Positions 24,774 through 33,660 of a stretch of 40,446 nucleotides of DNA are shown here, piece by piece. The stretch covers positions 1 to 40,446 of the forward strand of contig JADLGJ010000042.1 of NCBI GenBank assembly GCA_020849375.1. The letters run 5' to 3'. This DNA comes from Candidatus Omnitrophota bacterium. Its GTDB lineage: Bacteria > Omnitrophota > Gorgyraeia > Zapsychrales > JANLHA01. The position numbers and the translations under genes were made by a program. The notes beneath the pieces are model-generated. The model was given only the letters and a program-made list of their open reading frames with translations. It was not told the origin of the DNA and searched no databases. Position 1 is the first letter of the stretch. Each line of letters starts with the position of its first letter.

Positions 24774-26015
24774 ATGCCGAGTAATTTGCTAAAGTGGTTG
24801 TATCCCGGCATGAGGATCAAAAGATGGCTCTCTGTGGCTGCGGCCGGCGTTCTGATCGTCGGCTTCGGGGCATTGGCTGTCGGGTCCTCATTCTGGCAAG
24901 TCCGCGCCTTAGGGGTCGTGATCCTCATCTGCGGGATCAGCTTGATCGTTCTGGGCATCGGCAAACTGATCGTGTCTTTCATTACGCTTTTTTTGCCGGA
25001 AGGGGAGCGCGAACTTGTTAACATTCTTTATGAAAAACGTTTCCTTGAGCGGGGACCGAAGATCGTCACCGTCGGCGGCGGGCACGGGTTATCGAATTTA
25101 CTGTTAGGCCTCAAGGACTATACTGCGAATTTGACGGCGATCGTCACCGTTGCGGACAGCGGCGGATCTTCGGGCCGTTTACGTGAAGAGTTTAATATTG
25201 TCGCCCCGGGTGATATCCGTAACTGTTTGGTTGCGCTCGCTGATGCCCCGAAATTGATGGGCGAACTTTTTCAATTCCGTTTTTCGACGGCTTCGCAGTT
25301 GGATGGGCATAATTTTGGTAATTTATTTTTGACTGCCATGGTCCAGGTGACCGGCGATTTTGAAAAGGCCGTTAAAGAATCCAGTAAAGTTTTAGCTATC
25401 CGTGGGCACGTTGTTCCGGCGACCGTTAGTAATGTCCAGCTTGTCGCGGAATATGAAGACGGTACAGTGACCGAGGGGGAAGCCAGAATCCCGAAACCGG
25501 GTTTGCGGATCAAGACGGTTTTTCTGAAACCTGAGGACGCTCAGCCGACACAAGACGCCCTGAGCGCTATTGAGCAGGCTGATGTGATCATCTTGGGCCC
25601 GGGAAGTCTTTATACCAGTGTTATCCCGAATTTGTTGATCAAAAGGATCAGTGACGCCATTTCGTCGTCGCATGCATATAAGGTTTATGTTTGCAATGTT
25701 ATGACCCAACCGGGGGAAACCGACCGCTATAGTGCGAGTGAACATCTTGAGGCGATCGTTAAGCATTCCCGTCCGGATATTTTAAATGCCTGCTTGATGA
25801 ATTCTGCTGAGGTCACTTCGGCAGAAGCGTTGGCTCGGTATGAACGGGAAGGGTCTTTCCCGGTCGTCGGGGATATTGCGAAGGTTGAGGACATGGGTTT
25901 TGAGGCCGTTGCTAAGGACTTGATCAGTGTTAATGACTATGTCCGCCATGATTCGGAAAAATTAACGAAAGAACTGATCACTTTAATTGAAAAGAACCGG
26001 GTGATCCGGAGATAA
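24774..26015 (+). CDS. yvcK: YvcK/CofD-family gluconeogenesis factor with membrane anchor
   Basis: A 413-residue protein. Two hydrophobic helices (about residues 18-38 and 43-73) precede a YvcK/CofD-like domain with KIVTVGGGHGLSNLLLGLKDY, VTVADSGGSSGRLREEF, PGDIRNCLVALAD and ILGPGSLYTSVIPNLL. Family members in Bacillus are needed for growth on gluconeogenic carbon and for cell shape, and bind UDP-GlcNAc. The classical Bacillus form has no membrane helices and is about 95 residues shorter; the anchored form would hold the sensor at the membrane. The SD is weak. It lies between an EIIA and HPr, recalling the Gram-positive linkage of yvcK with the HPr paralogue crh. Confidence 0.93.
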   Translation: MPSNLLKWLYPGMRIKRWLSVAAAGVLIVGFGALAVGSSFWQVRALGVVILICGISLIVLGIGKLIVSFITLFLPEGERELVNILYEKRFLERGPKIVTVGGGHGLSNLLLGLKDYTANLTAIVTVADSGGSSGRLREEFNIVAPGDIRNCLVALADAPKLMGELFQFRFSTASQLDGHNFGNLFLTAMVQVTGDFEKAVKESSKVLAIRGHVVPATVSNVQLVAEYEDGTVTEGEARIPKPGLRIKTVFLKPEDAQPTQDALSAIEQADVIILGPGSLYTSVIPNLLIKRISDAISSSHAYKVYVCNVMTQPGETDRYSASEHLEAIVKHSRPDILNACLMNSAEVTSAEALARYEREGSFPVVGDIAKVEDMGFEAVAKDLISVNDYVRHDSEKLTKELITLIEKNRVIRR

Positions 26016-26021
26016 TTGTTT

Positions 26022-26285
26022 ATGCCGCGTATCGAAAAAGAGATCTTAGTTAAAAGTGTTCAAGGGCTTCATGCCCGGCCGGCCGCGCTTTTTGTCCAGA
26101 CAGCGGTCAAGTATGACTCGACGCTGGCGGTTAAGAAAGATGGTGAAATCGTTAACGGGAAATCGATCATGGGGATCTTGATGCTCGGTATTCAACGGGA
26201 TACACCGATCATTTTGGTCGCCGAAGGCAAAGATGCGGAAGCTCTTATTGCCGAGCTGGAAGCATTTTTAGGTAAAAATGAGTGA
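26022..26285 (+). CDS. ptsH: Phosphocarrier protein HPr
   Basis: An 87-residue PTS phosphocarrier. H17 in GLHARPA takes phosphate from Enzyme I. S48 in NGKSIMGIL matches regulatory Ser46 of Gram-positive HPr, so regulation by an HPr kinase is possible. I prefer ATG 26022 (MPRIEK), 10 nt after GGAG (26008-26011), over an in-frame TTG at 26016. The end overlaps the Enzyme I start by 8 nt, consistent with coupled expression. Confidence 0.96.
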   Translation: MPRIEKEILVKSVQGLHARPAALFVQTAVKYDSTLAVKKDGEIVNGKSIMGILMLGIQRDTPIILVAEGKDAEALIAELEAFLGKNE

Positions 26286-28044
26286 GTATGTTTTAAAAGG
26301 AGTCCCGGCCGCTCCGGGGATCGCCATTGGGTCAGCGTATATCGTTGATAAGCAGGATATCGTTGTCCCGCCGCGTGCGATCTTGGAAAAAGAGATCCCG
26401 ATCGAGATCGCCCGTTTCGAAGAAGCACTTTATAAAACGCGCGAGCAGTTATTGGCTTTGAAGCGTAAGATCACGGACGAGATCGGTGAACAGCACGCTC
26501 AGATCTTTGATGCCCACCTCATGGTTCTTGAGGATCGGATGCTCACTGAGGATGTCGTTAAAAAGATCCGCCAGGACAAGCAGTCCGCGGAATACGTTTT
26601 TTCCAATATTTTTAAGAAATATATTAAAGTCTTCTCCAACATGGAAGACGAGTATTTGCGTGAACGCTCAAGTGACGTCAATGATATCGCGCGCAGAGTC
26701 TTGAAAAATCTGGTTGATGAATCGAAGTTCATGCACGAGTTAGAGAATTTGACCGAAGAATTGATCATCATTGCCCACGATCTTTCTCCCTCTGATACGG
26801 CCAGCATGTTTAACAAGAATGTCCTCGCTTTTGCCACGGATATCGGTGGCCGTACGTCGCATACGGCGATCATGGCTAAGTCCTTAGGCGTTCCGGCCGT
26901 TGTCGGCTTAAAAGACGCGACCTTGCGTATCAGCAATCAGGACCTGGTCATCGTCGACGGGCGTATGGGGTTGGTCATTGTCCATCCCAACGATAAGACG
27001 TTGAGTTTGTACCGCGCTGAAAAAGAACGCATTAATTCCATGCGTAACCGCTTTGATGATATTAAGGACCTCCCGGCGGAAACGACCGATGGTCGCAAGG
27101 TGGAAGTCCTCGCGAACTTGGAGCTTCCGGAAGAGATCCCGATGATCTTAAGCCGCGGGGCGTCCGGGATAGGCCTTTACCGTACAGAATATTTTTATAT
27201 GAACCGCGTTGACCTCCCGAACGAAGAGGAGCAATTTGCCGCGTATAAAAAAGTTGTCGAGGCCATGGCCCCGCATTCCGTGACGATCCGTACGCTCGAC
27301 CTCGGAGGGGATAAATTTATTTCGAGTTTGCAGATCCCGCGTGACATGTACCCTTTTTTGGGATGGCGCGCGCTGAAGTTCTGTTTGGAGCGCCCTGATA
27401 TTTTCAAAACGCAATTGAGGGCGATCTTAAGGGCTTCGTATTACGGGAAAATGCGGATGATGTATCCGATGGTCTCGGGCCCGGCGGAGTTCCGCAGTGT
27501 TAATGAGATCCTTGATTCGGTTAAAAAGAATTTGCGTGAGGAAGAGATCCCCTTCGATGAAAATATCGAGGTGGGCGCGATGATCGAAGTTCCGTCGGCG
27601 GCGATGACGGCTGATCTTTTGGCAAAAGAGGCCAAGTTCTTTAGTATCGGGACCAATGACTTGATCCAGTATACGTTGGCCATTGACCGCGTTAATGAAC
27701 AGACCGCCGCATTTTATGAACCGTGCCATCCGGCGGTTTTGCGGTTGATTCAGCGTACGGTTCAGGCCGGGCACGAGAAAAACATCAAGGTCGCGCTTTG
27801 CGGAGAAATGTCGAGCGAACCGATCTATACGTTGCTTTTGCTAGGGTTGGGATTGGATGAATTTAGTATGTCCCCGGGCAATATTTTGCAGATCAAAAAA
27901 TTGATCCGCAGTGTAAGTTTTCAGGATGCCAAGGAATTGGCAGAAAAAGCTTTAGAATTGACAACAGGGCAGGAAGTTGAAGATCTCTGCCGCCGTCGTT
28001 TACAAGAATTAGCACCGAATATTATTAACAATGAAGGGGTTTAA
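26278..28044 (+). CDS. ptsI: PTS Enzyme I (PEP-protein phosphotransferase)
   Basis: A 588-residue cytosolic enzyme that autophosphorylates from PEP and passes phosphate to HPr. The N-terminal HPr-binding region is followed by the phospho-His motif GGRTSHTAIMAKSLGVPAVVGL with H195. The PEP-binding barrel has GIGLYRTEYFYM, FSIGTNDLIQYTLAIDR and ALCGEMSSEP, including the conserved Cys. Length is normal (E. coli 575). With HPr and EIIA but no sugar permease in the window, it points to a regulatory phosphorelay. Confidence 0.97.
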   Translation: MSEYVLKGVPAAPGIAIGSAYIVDKQDIVVPPRAILEKEIPIEIARFEEALYKTREQLLALKRKITDEIGEQHAQIFDAHLMVLEDRMLTEDVVKKIRQDKQSAEYVFSNIFKKYIKVFSNMEDEYLRERSSDVNDIARRVLKNLVDESKFMHELENLTEELIIIAHDLSPSDTASMFNKNVLAFATDIGGRTSHTAIMAKSLGVPAVVGLKDATLRISNQDLVIVDGRMGLVIVHPNDKTLSLYRAEKERINSMRNRFDDIKDLPAETTDGRKVEVLANLELPEEIPMILSRGASGIGLYRTEYFYMNRVDLPNEEEQFAAYKKVVEAMAPHSVTIRTLDLGGDKFISSLQIPRDMYPFLGWRALKFCLERPDIFKTQLRAILRASYYGKMRMMYPMVSGPAEFRSVNEILDSVKKNLREEEIPFDENIEVGAMIEVPSAAMTADLLAKEAKFFSIGTNDLIQYTLAIDRVNEQTAAFYEPCHPAVLRLIQRTVQAGHEKNIKVALCGEMSSEPIYTLLLLGLGLDEFSMSPGNILQIKKLIRSVSFQDAKELAEKALELTTGQEVEDLCRRRLQELAPNIINNEGV

Positions 28045-28047
28045 AAA

Positions 28048-28788
28048 GTGAAATCTCTTATTCTAGCCGCCGGTTATGGAACACGCCTTGCTTCGATAGC
28101 AGAAAATACGCCTAAACCGCTTTTGCCGGTTTCCGGAAAGCCTTTGATAAATTATATCGTTGATAAATTACCGGGATTGCCGGGGCTCAACGAATTGTTC
28201 GTTGTGACAAATCAAAAGTTCGAGAAGCATTTTCAGGATTGGGCCAAAGAGATGCAAAAGACCTTTCCGGTACCGATCACGATCGTCAATGACGGGACGA
28301 CGACGCCGGAAAACCGTTTGGGCTCGGTCGGCGATATTGATTTTGCTATTAAAAAAGCCGCGGTCAAGGATGACCTGTTCGTCCTAGGTGGCGATAATCT
28401 GTTTGATTATCACTTAAAGGATTTTGTCGCTTTTGCGTCCGATAAGAATTCGGCGGTCACGATAGGGCTGTATGATATCCATAATTTGAAAGACGCGACC
28501 ATGTACGGCGTTGTCGAGTTGGGCGCCGGCGGGGCAGTGGTCTCTTTTGAAGAAAAGCCGGCCCAACCGAAGTCAACCCTGATCTCGATGTGCTGCTATT
28601 ATTTCCCCGCGGAGACATTATCCTATCTGGACCAGTACCGGAAGGCCTCCGGTAAAATGGATAAAGCAGGGGAATATATCCGCTGGCTCTCGGAAGAAAA
28701 AGAGGTTTGCGGTTTTACTTTTTCGGGGAAATGGTATGATATCGGGAGTATTGAATCCTATAAAGAGGCGCAGGAGAAGTTTAAATAA
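28048..28788 (+). CDS. Sugar nucleotidyltransferase (NTP_transferase family)
   Basis: A 246-residue Rossmann-like enzyme joining a sugar-1-phosphate to an NTP. The signature LILAAGYGTRL ... TPKPLLPVSGKPLI is at the N-terminus, and the metal-binding Asp is in LGGDNLFDYHL. Residues such as SVGDIDFAIKKA and GKWYDIGSIESYKEAQEKF resemble glucose-1-phosphate thymidylyl- or uridylyltransferases, but the sugar and base cannot be fixed. The start is GTG 28048, 3 nt after the Enzyme I stop. Confidence 0.88.
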   Translation: MKSLILAAGYGTRLASIAENTPKPLLPVSGKPLINYIVDKLPGLPGLNELFVVTNQKFEKHFQDWAKEMQKTFPVPITIVNDGTTTPENRLGSVGDIDFAIKKAAVKDDLFVLGGDNLFDYHLKDFVAFASDKNSAVTIGLYDIHNLKDATMYGVVELGAGGAVVSFEEKPAQPKSTLISMCCYYFPAETLSYLDQYRKASGKMDKAGEYIRWLSEEKEVCGFTFSGKWYDIGSIESYKEAQEKFK

Positions 28789-28827
28789 AATTTTACTAAT
28801 GCTGAACCACGAAAGGATGGTTGTAAG

Positions 28828-30027
28828 ATGAAAGGAAAGTATTTTATCACTTCAGAATCGGTCGGTAACGGTCACCCGGATAAAGTTTGCGATCAAATTT
28901 CAGATGCGGTTTTGGATGCGGTTTTGCGTGATGACCCTAAGGGACGTGTGGCTTGTGAAACATTTGTCACGGCCGGACTCGTGATCGTTGGCGGTGAAAT
29001 TACGACGACAACCTATATTGATGTCCATAAATTGGTCCGTAAAGTTTTGAACGGGATCGGTTATACCGATATTAAATATGGATTTAATGCTGATACGTGC
29101 GCGATCTTGAACGCGATCAATGCCCAATCACCGGATATCTCCCAAGGGGTTGATACCGGAGGGGCCGGCGACCAGGGGATCATGATCGGTTATGCCTGCG
29201 ATGAAACGCCGGAATTGATGCCGCTCCCTATAATGCTTGCTCATAAATTGGTCCGCCGCGTCGAAGAAGTCCGCACCAAAGGGATCCTTGATTACTTAGG
29301 CCCGGATTGCAAAAGCCAAGTCACCGTCGAATACAAAGACGGTATCCCGCAGCGCATTGATACGGTCGTTTTAGCCTGCCAGCATTTGGAAAAGATCTTG
29401 GATAAGACCGGAAAGCGCATCACGGAAGAATCTAAAAAAGAGATCATTAAAGTCGTCGCCATGCCGATCGTTGGGAAAATGGTCGATGCGAAGACGAAAT
29501 TCTTTGTTAATGAAACCGGCAAGTTCGTCGTCGGCGGTCCGCAATCCGACACCGGCGTCACCGGCCGCAAGATCATTGTTGATACTTACGGCGGGGTCGT
29601 TTCGCACGGCGGCGGGGCTTTTTCGGGTAAGGATCCGACGAAGGTTGACCGTTCTGCGACATACATGGCCCGCTATGTGGCCAAGAACATTGTCGCCGCA
29701 GGTTTAGCCAAACGTTGCTGGCTCCAGATCGGTTACGCCATCGGCGTTGCCGAACCGGTCAGCGTCATGGTCGACACCTTCGGAACAGGTAATGTTGCCG
29801 ATGAGAAATTGACAGAGTTGGCACGCAAGCATTTTGACCTGACCCCGCGCGGGATCATTAAGGAATTGGACTTACAGAAGCCGGTTTATCAAAAGACCGC
29901 TTCGTACGGACACTTTGGCCGCGAAGAGTTCACTTGGGAAAAGACCAATAAGGCCGACATCCTGAGAAAGGCCGCGAATCCGTCGTCATCGGCTTCAACG
30001 TCACGTAAAACTAAGGCTTTGGTTTAA
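28828..30027 (+). CDS. metK: S-adenosylmethionine synthetase
   Basis: A 399-residue enzyme making S-adenosylmethionine (SAM) from methionine and ATP. Motifs: [59 protein letters not shown] and [17 protein letters not shown]. Length is near the usual 385-400, with a Ser/Lys-rich tail after the normal end ([16 protein letters not shown]). The SD AAGGA (28813-28817) lies in the loop of a small hairpin, AACCA/TGGTT (28805-28809 with 28818-28822). No SAM riboswitch is recognisable. The ahcY gene follows directly, pairing synthesis of SAM with removal of its product. Confidence 0.98.
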   Translation: MKGKYFITSESVGNGHPDKVCDQISDAVLDAVLRDDPKGRVACETFVTAGLVIVGGEITTTTYIDVHKLVRKVLNGIGYTDIKYGFNADTCAILNAINAQSPDISQGVDTGGAGDQGIMIGYACDETPELMPLPIMLAHKLVRRVEEVRTKGILDYLGPDCKSQVTVEYKDGIPQRIDTVVLACQHLEKILDKTGKRITEESKKEIIKVVAMPIVGKMVDAKTKFFVNETGKFVVGGPQSDTGVTGRKIIVDTYGGVVSHGGGAFSGKDPTKVDRSATYMARYVAKNIVAAGLAKRCWLQIGYAIGVAEPVSVMVDTFGTGNVADEKLTELARKHFDLTPRGIIKELDLQKPVYQKTASYGHFGREEFTWEKTNKADILRKAANPSSSASTSRKTKALV

Positions 30028-30036
30028 GGAGAACTT

Positions 30037-31356
30037 ATGGAACAGACCCAAGCTGTTAAGGCGAATAGAACCACTAATTACATAAAAAAGGAAACTCGCA
30101 TGAAGTATGATGTTAAGGATATAAGTTTAGCCAAAAAAGGGAAGTTGCGTATTGAGTGGGCTTTTAAAGACATGCCGGTTTTGGCTTTGATCGAAAAACG
30201 TTTTGAAAAAGATAAGCCTTTGAAAGGTTTGCGCGTTGCGGCGTGTTTGCACGTCACGACGGAAACAGGGAACCTGGCCCGTGTTTTAAAGGCCGGCGGT
30301 GCGGATGTTTCGATTTGTGCTTCCAATCCTTTGTCAACGCAAGATGACGTTGCCGCTTCGCTCGTTAAGGATTATGGTATTCCGACCTTCGCGATCAAAG
30401 GGGAAGACACCAAAACGTATTACAGCCACTTGAATGCGGTTTTGGACAACAAGCCGAATCTCACCATGGATGATGGGGCTGACTTAGTATCTGAGATCCA
30501 TCAGAAACGCAAGGACCTGCAGAAGTACATTTATGCCGGTACAGAAGAAACCACTACGGGGGTTATCCGTTTAAAGAGCCTTGAGAAACATAATCTGTTG
30601 ATGTATCCGATCATCGCTGTCAACGACGCGTTGACCAAGCATTTTTTTGACAACCGTTACGGGACGGGCCAATCGACTCTAGACGGGATGATCCGTGCAA
30701 CGAATCGTTTAGTTGCCGGTTCGAACTTTGTCGTCTGCGGTTACGGCTGGTGCGGGCGCGGGGTTGCGATGCGTGCGGCCGGTTTAGGCGCTCGTGTCAT
30801 CGTCACTGAAATTGATCCGCTCAAAGCACTTGAAGCGGTCATGGACGGTTATGATGTTATGCCGATCAAAGATGCAGCTTCTAAAGGTGATTTCTTCGTG
30901 ACCGTCACTGGTGATATCAATGTCATCCGTGCTGAGCATATGGCGACGATGAAAGAAGGGGCCATTATGTGCAACTCCGGCCACTTTAATGCTGAACTCG
31001 ACATTGCCGGTTTGGAAAAGATCACCAAGTCCCGCCGTATTATCCGTGATTTCGTAGAAGAATTCACCATGAAGAACGGAAAGAATGTTTATCTCTTGGG
31101 TGACGGACGTTTGATCAATCTCGCATCAGCGGAAGGCCATCCGGCGTCCGTTATGGACATGAGTTTTGCCAATCAAGCGTTGGCTTCGGAATTTGTCGCT
31201 AAGAATTATAAAAAGTTACAAAATAAAGTTTACAGCGTTCCGGAAGACATCGATAAGATGATCGCCAAGCTTAAGCTCAAAGCGTTAGGTATTAAGATCG
31301 ACGTTTTGACCGAAGAGCAAGAGAAGTACCTTGCCAGCTGGCAAATGGGAACATAA
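30037..31356 (+). CDS. ahcY: Adenosylhomocysteinase
   Basis: A 439-residue NAD-dependent enzyme that hydrolyses S-adenosylhomocysteine to homocysteine and adenosine. Motifs: [57 protein letters not shown], the NAD fold [21 protein letters not shown] and ICN-type [11 protein letters not shown]. Two in-frame starts each have a good SD: 30037 (AAGGAG, 5 nt) and 30100 (AAGGA, 7 nt). The second, [15 protein letters not shown], is where the family normally begins, so the first 21 residues may be a leader-like extension or unused. It lies 9 nt after metK. Confidence 0.97.
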   Translation: MEQTQAVKANRTTNYIKKETRMKYDVKDISLAKKGKLRIEWAFKDMPVLALIEKRFEKDKPLKGLRVAACLHVTTETGNLARVLKAGGADVSICASNPLSTQDDVAASLVKDYGIPTFAIKGEDTKTYYSHLNAVLDNKPNLTMDDGADLVSEIHQKRKDLQKYIYAGTEETTTGVIRLKSLEKHNLLMYPIIAVNDALTKHFFDNRYGTGQSTLDGMIRATNRLVAGSNFVVCGYGWCGRGVAMRAAGLGARVIVTEIDPLKALEAVMDGYDVMPIKDAASKGDFFVTVTGDINVIRAEHMATMKEGAIMCNSGHFNAELDIAGLEKITKSRRIIRDFVEEFTMKNGKNVYLLGDGRLINLASAEGHPASVMDMSFANQALASEFVAKNYKKLQNKVYSVPEDIDKMIAKLKLKALGIKIDVLTEEQEKYLASWQMGT

Positions 31357-31370
31357 GAAAACTAGTACTT

Positions 31371-31487
31371 AATAAGAAACAATAACCACTATCCTTGCTC
31401 AAACAGTCCTCGCGCACTCAACCTCTTCGATGAAAGGTAGGTTGAGTGGCTGCGGAACTCGCCGGATAGTGGTTATTGTTTCTTATT
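31371..31487 (+). repeat. Foldback element 3 (perfect 24-bp arms, conserved internal loop)
   Basis: A 117-nt intercistronic stem-loop. The outer arms 31371-31394 and 31464-31487 are perfectly complementary over 24 bp. The inner stem is CACTCAACCT (31415-31424) with AGGTTGAGTG (31439-31448) and a 14-nt loop, with a few extra pairs below it. The unpaired strands TTGCTCAAACAGT (31395-31407) and AACTCGCC (31456-31463) match the other elements. It starts 14 nt after ahcY and ends 12 nt before pfkA; the pfkA SD lies just outside the right arm. Confidence 0.92.
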
Positions 31488-31499
31488 CTGGAGACTGAT

Positions 31500-32465
31500 A
31501 TGGCCATTAAGAAAATTGGGGTTTTGACGTCGGGAGGGGACGGCCCGGGAATGAACGCGGCAATACGCAGCGTGACGCGTTCAGCGCTTTCGTCCGGGCT
31601 CGAGGTCGCCGGAATTATCCGTGGCTATCAGGGTTTGATTGACGACAATATCATTTCTTTGGAACATCGCTCCGTTTCCAATATTATAAATCGCGGAGGA
31701 ACTATTTTGAAAACCGCGCGGTCCGAGAAATTTCGTTCTCCGCAAGGGAAGACGATCGCACTTGAAACTTTGCAAAAGCACAATATTGATGCCTTGATCG
31801 TGATCGGCGGGGACGGGACGTATCAGGGCGCTGTGGATATGATGGCGTTGAATCAATTTCCGATCGTCGGTGTTCCGGGGTCCATTGATAATGATATTTG
31901 CGGGACGGATGAAACCATCGGGTGTGAAACCGCGATCAACACGGCTTTGGAATCGATCGATAAGATTCGTGATACCGCGCAAAGCATGGAACGGATCTTT
32001 ATCATTGAGGTCATGGGTAATAAGAGTGGTTATATTGCTTTGCGTGTGGCAATGGCCGCCGGTGCTGAAACTGTCATCATTCCTGAGCGCAAGTTCGACT
32101 ATAAAACGTTGTGCAGTGAAATTCAAGACGGTAATAAGCGCGGCAAGTTGAACTGGATGATCGTTACCGCTGAGGGGGCTGCGAAAGCCGCTGAAGTCGC
32201 GCAAACATTGACGATGATGACAGGGCTTGAGACCCGTTATGTGGTTTTAGGCCATGTCCAGCGCGGTGGAACTCCCGTATCGGCAGACCGTATTTTGGCC
32301 ACGCGATTAGGCGCAGCGGCGGTTGACCTGGTTTTGAAGGGGCAGTTCGGTAAGGCTCTTGGTGTTATTCATGAGGAGATCAATATCGTTGACCTTTGTG
32401 ACGCGAAGACCCGGCCGGATACCCGTACCGACGAATATTTGAAGTTAATGAAGCTGCTTAGCTAA
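31500..32465 (+). CDS. pfkA: ATP-type 6-phosphofructokinase
   Basis: A 321-residue glycolytic enzyme, the length of bacterial PfkA. The N-terminal ATP motif GVLTSGGDGPGMNAAIR, GGDGTYQGA and GVPGSIDNDI are clear. Gly106 and Gly127 occupy the places of E. coli Gly104 and Gly124, where PPi-dependent enzymes have Asp and Lys, so ATP is the likely donor. D130 is the catalytic base. The ATG at 31500 has GGAG (31490-31493) 6 nt upstream; an in-frame TTG at 31476 lies inside the foldback arm and is rejected. Confidence 0.96.
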   Translation: MAIKKIGVLTSGGDGPGMNAAIRSVTRSALSSGLEVAGIIRGYQGLIDDNIISLEHRSVSNIINRGGTILKTARSEKFRSPQGKTIALETLQKHNIDALIVIGGDGTYQGAVDMMALNQFPIVGVPGSIDNDICGTDETIGCETAINTALESIDKIRDTAQSMERIFIIEVMGNKSGYIALRVAMAAGAETVIIPERKFDYKTLCSEIQDGNKRGKLNWMIVTAEGAAKAAEVAQTLTMMTGLETRYVVLGHVQRGGTPVSADRILATRLGAAAVDLVLKGQFGKALGVIHEEINIVDLCDAKTRPDTRTDEYLKLMKLLS

Positions 32466-32552
32466 ACGCTTTTCCTCTGGATTTTTTTCTATTGAAAATC
32501 CAGGTTTATGATAAAATGTTTGGAATTTTCTAACAAAACAGAAGGGGTATTT

Positions 32553-33545
32553 ATGACAAAGATTTACTATGACAAAGATGCTGATTTGAACCAATTGAAA
32601 AAACGCACGATCGCCATCGTCGGATACGGTATCCAGGGACGCGGTCAGGCTTTGAATTTACGTGATAGCGGATTGAATGTCATTATCGCTCAGCGCCCGG
32701 GTGGCCCCAACTACGACCAGGCCATCAAGGACGGCTTTAAGCCCGTTGACGTCGAAACAGCCGCGAAGCAAGCGGATATCATTTTCATTTTGACCCAAGA
32801 CCATTTGCAAGCTGATATCTACAACAACTCCATTAAGAAACATATGAAAAAAGGCAAGTCATTGGCCTTTTCGCACGGCTTTAATATTCATTTTAAATTG
32901 ATCAAGCCGTCCAAAGATATCGATGTTTGGATGATTGCTCCGAAGGGGCCTGGAGCTTTGGTCCGTCGCCAATACGAAGAAGGCAAAGGCGTTCCGTGCT
33001 TGGTCGCGATCTATCAGGACGCATCCGGCCATGCCAAGAAAGACGCGCTTGCTTACGCCAAAGGTTTAGGCGGGACACGCGGCGGCGTTCTTGAAACAAC
33101 ATTCCAGGAAGAAACTGAAACCGACCTTTTCGGCGAACAAGCTGTTCTCTGCGGTGGCGCCAGCGAACTCGTGAAGGCCGGGTTTGAAACACTGACCAAG
33201 GCCGGTTATCAACCCGAGATCGCTTATTTCGAATGCCTTCATGAGCTAAAACTTATTGTGGACCTTATGTATGAAGGCGGGATCACCGGGATGCGCAAGC
33301 GCGTGTCCGATACAGCCGAGTACGGCGATCTAACTCGTGGTAAAAGAATTATTACCGATCGTACTCGTAAAGAAATGAAGAAAATTCTTAAAGAGATCCA
33401 AAAAGGTAAATTCGCTAAAGAGTGGATGAACGAAAATAAAACCGGTCGTAAAAAGTTCACCAAAATGCGTAAAGAAGGCGAAAATCACCCTATCGAAAAA
33501 GTGGGTGAAAAACTACGCGGCCTGATGTCTTGGATGAAGAAGTAA
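32553..33545 (+). CDS. ilvC: Ketol-acid reductoisomerase
   Basis: A 330-residue class I enzyme of branched-chain amino acid synthesis (acetolactate to dihydroxyisovalerate, Mg and NAD(P)H). The Rossmann motif is [19 protein letters not shown]. The metal/catalytic motifs are [17 protein letters not shown] and [19 protein letters not shown]. The cofactor-specificity loop reads AQRPGGPNY (46-54) and lacks the Ser residues that usually hold the NADPH 2'-phosphate. The start is ATG 32553 after GAAGGGG; a longer in-frame start at 32508 is not supported. The C-terminal tail is Lys-rich. No ilvBN is in the window. Confidence 0.96.
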   Translation: MTKIYYDKDADLNQLKKRTIAIVGYGIQGRGQALNLRDSGLNVIIAQRPGGPNYDQAIKDGFKPVDVETAAKQADIIFILTQDHLQADIYNNSIKKHMKKGKSLAFSHGFNIHFKLIKPSKDIDVWMIAPKGPGALVRRQYEEGKGVPCLVAIYQDASGHAKKDALAYAKGLGGTRGGVLETTFQEETETDLFGEQAVLCGGASELVKAGFETLTKAGYQPEIAYFECLHELKLIVDLMYEGGITGMRKRVSDTAEYGDLTRGKRIITDRTRKEMKKILKEIQKGKFAKEWMNENKTGRKKFTKMRKEGENHPIEKVGEKLRGLMSWMKK

Positions 33546-33549
33546 AATA

Positions 33550-33595
33550 GGACACCGCCTCGGCGGGCGCCTCGTCGGTGTTCCTGTTTCTTTTC
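33550..33595 (+). terminator. Probable intrinsic terminator after ilvC
   Basis: GGACACCG (33550-33557) pairs with CGGTGTTCC (33576-33584) with one bulged T, closing a GC-rich loop that can pair further. The T-rich run TGTTTCTTTTCT follows. It ends the ilvC message before leuA. Confidence 0.6.
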
Positions 33596-33604
33596 TAAAT
33601 TTAC

Positions 33605-33638
33605 GCAAACCTGCTCCCGATGGGGTTAGCAGGTTTGC
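33605..33638 (+). promoter_or_regulatory. Strong hairpin upstream of leuA
   Basis: GCAAACCTGCT (33605-33615) and AGCAGGTTTGC (33628-33638) form a perfect 11-bp stem, and CCC/GGG in the loop can add pairs. CTCTTTAAAGG follows, and the leuA SD begins 7 nt later. It may be a second terminator stem or a translation-region structure for leuA. There is no T-box or leader peptide with Leu codons. Confidence 0.6.
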
Positions 33639-33660
33639 TCTTTAAAGGAAGAAATACGGA

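Noticed and set aside
31476-31499. In-frame TTG start for pfkA
   Set aside because: It lies inside the right arm of a foldback element and has no SD; ATG 31500 has GGAG at 6 nt and begins the family fold.
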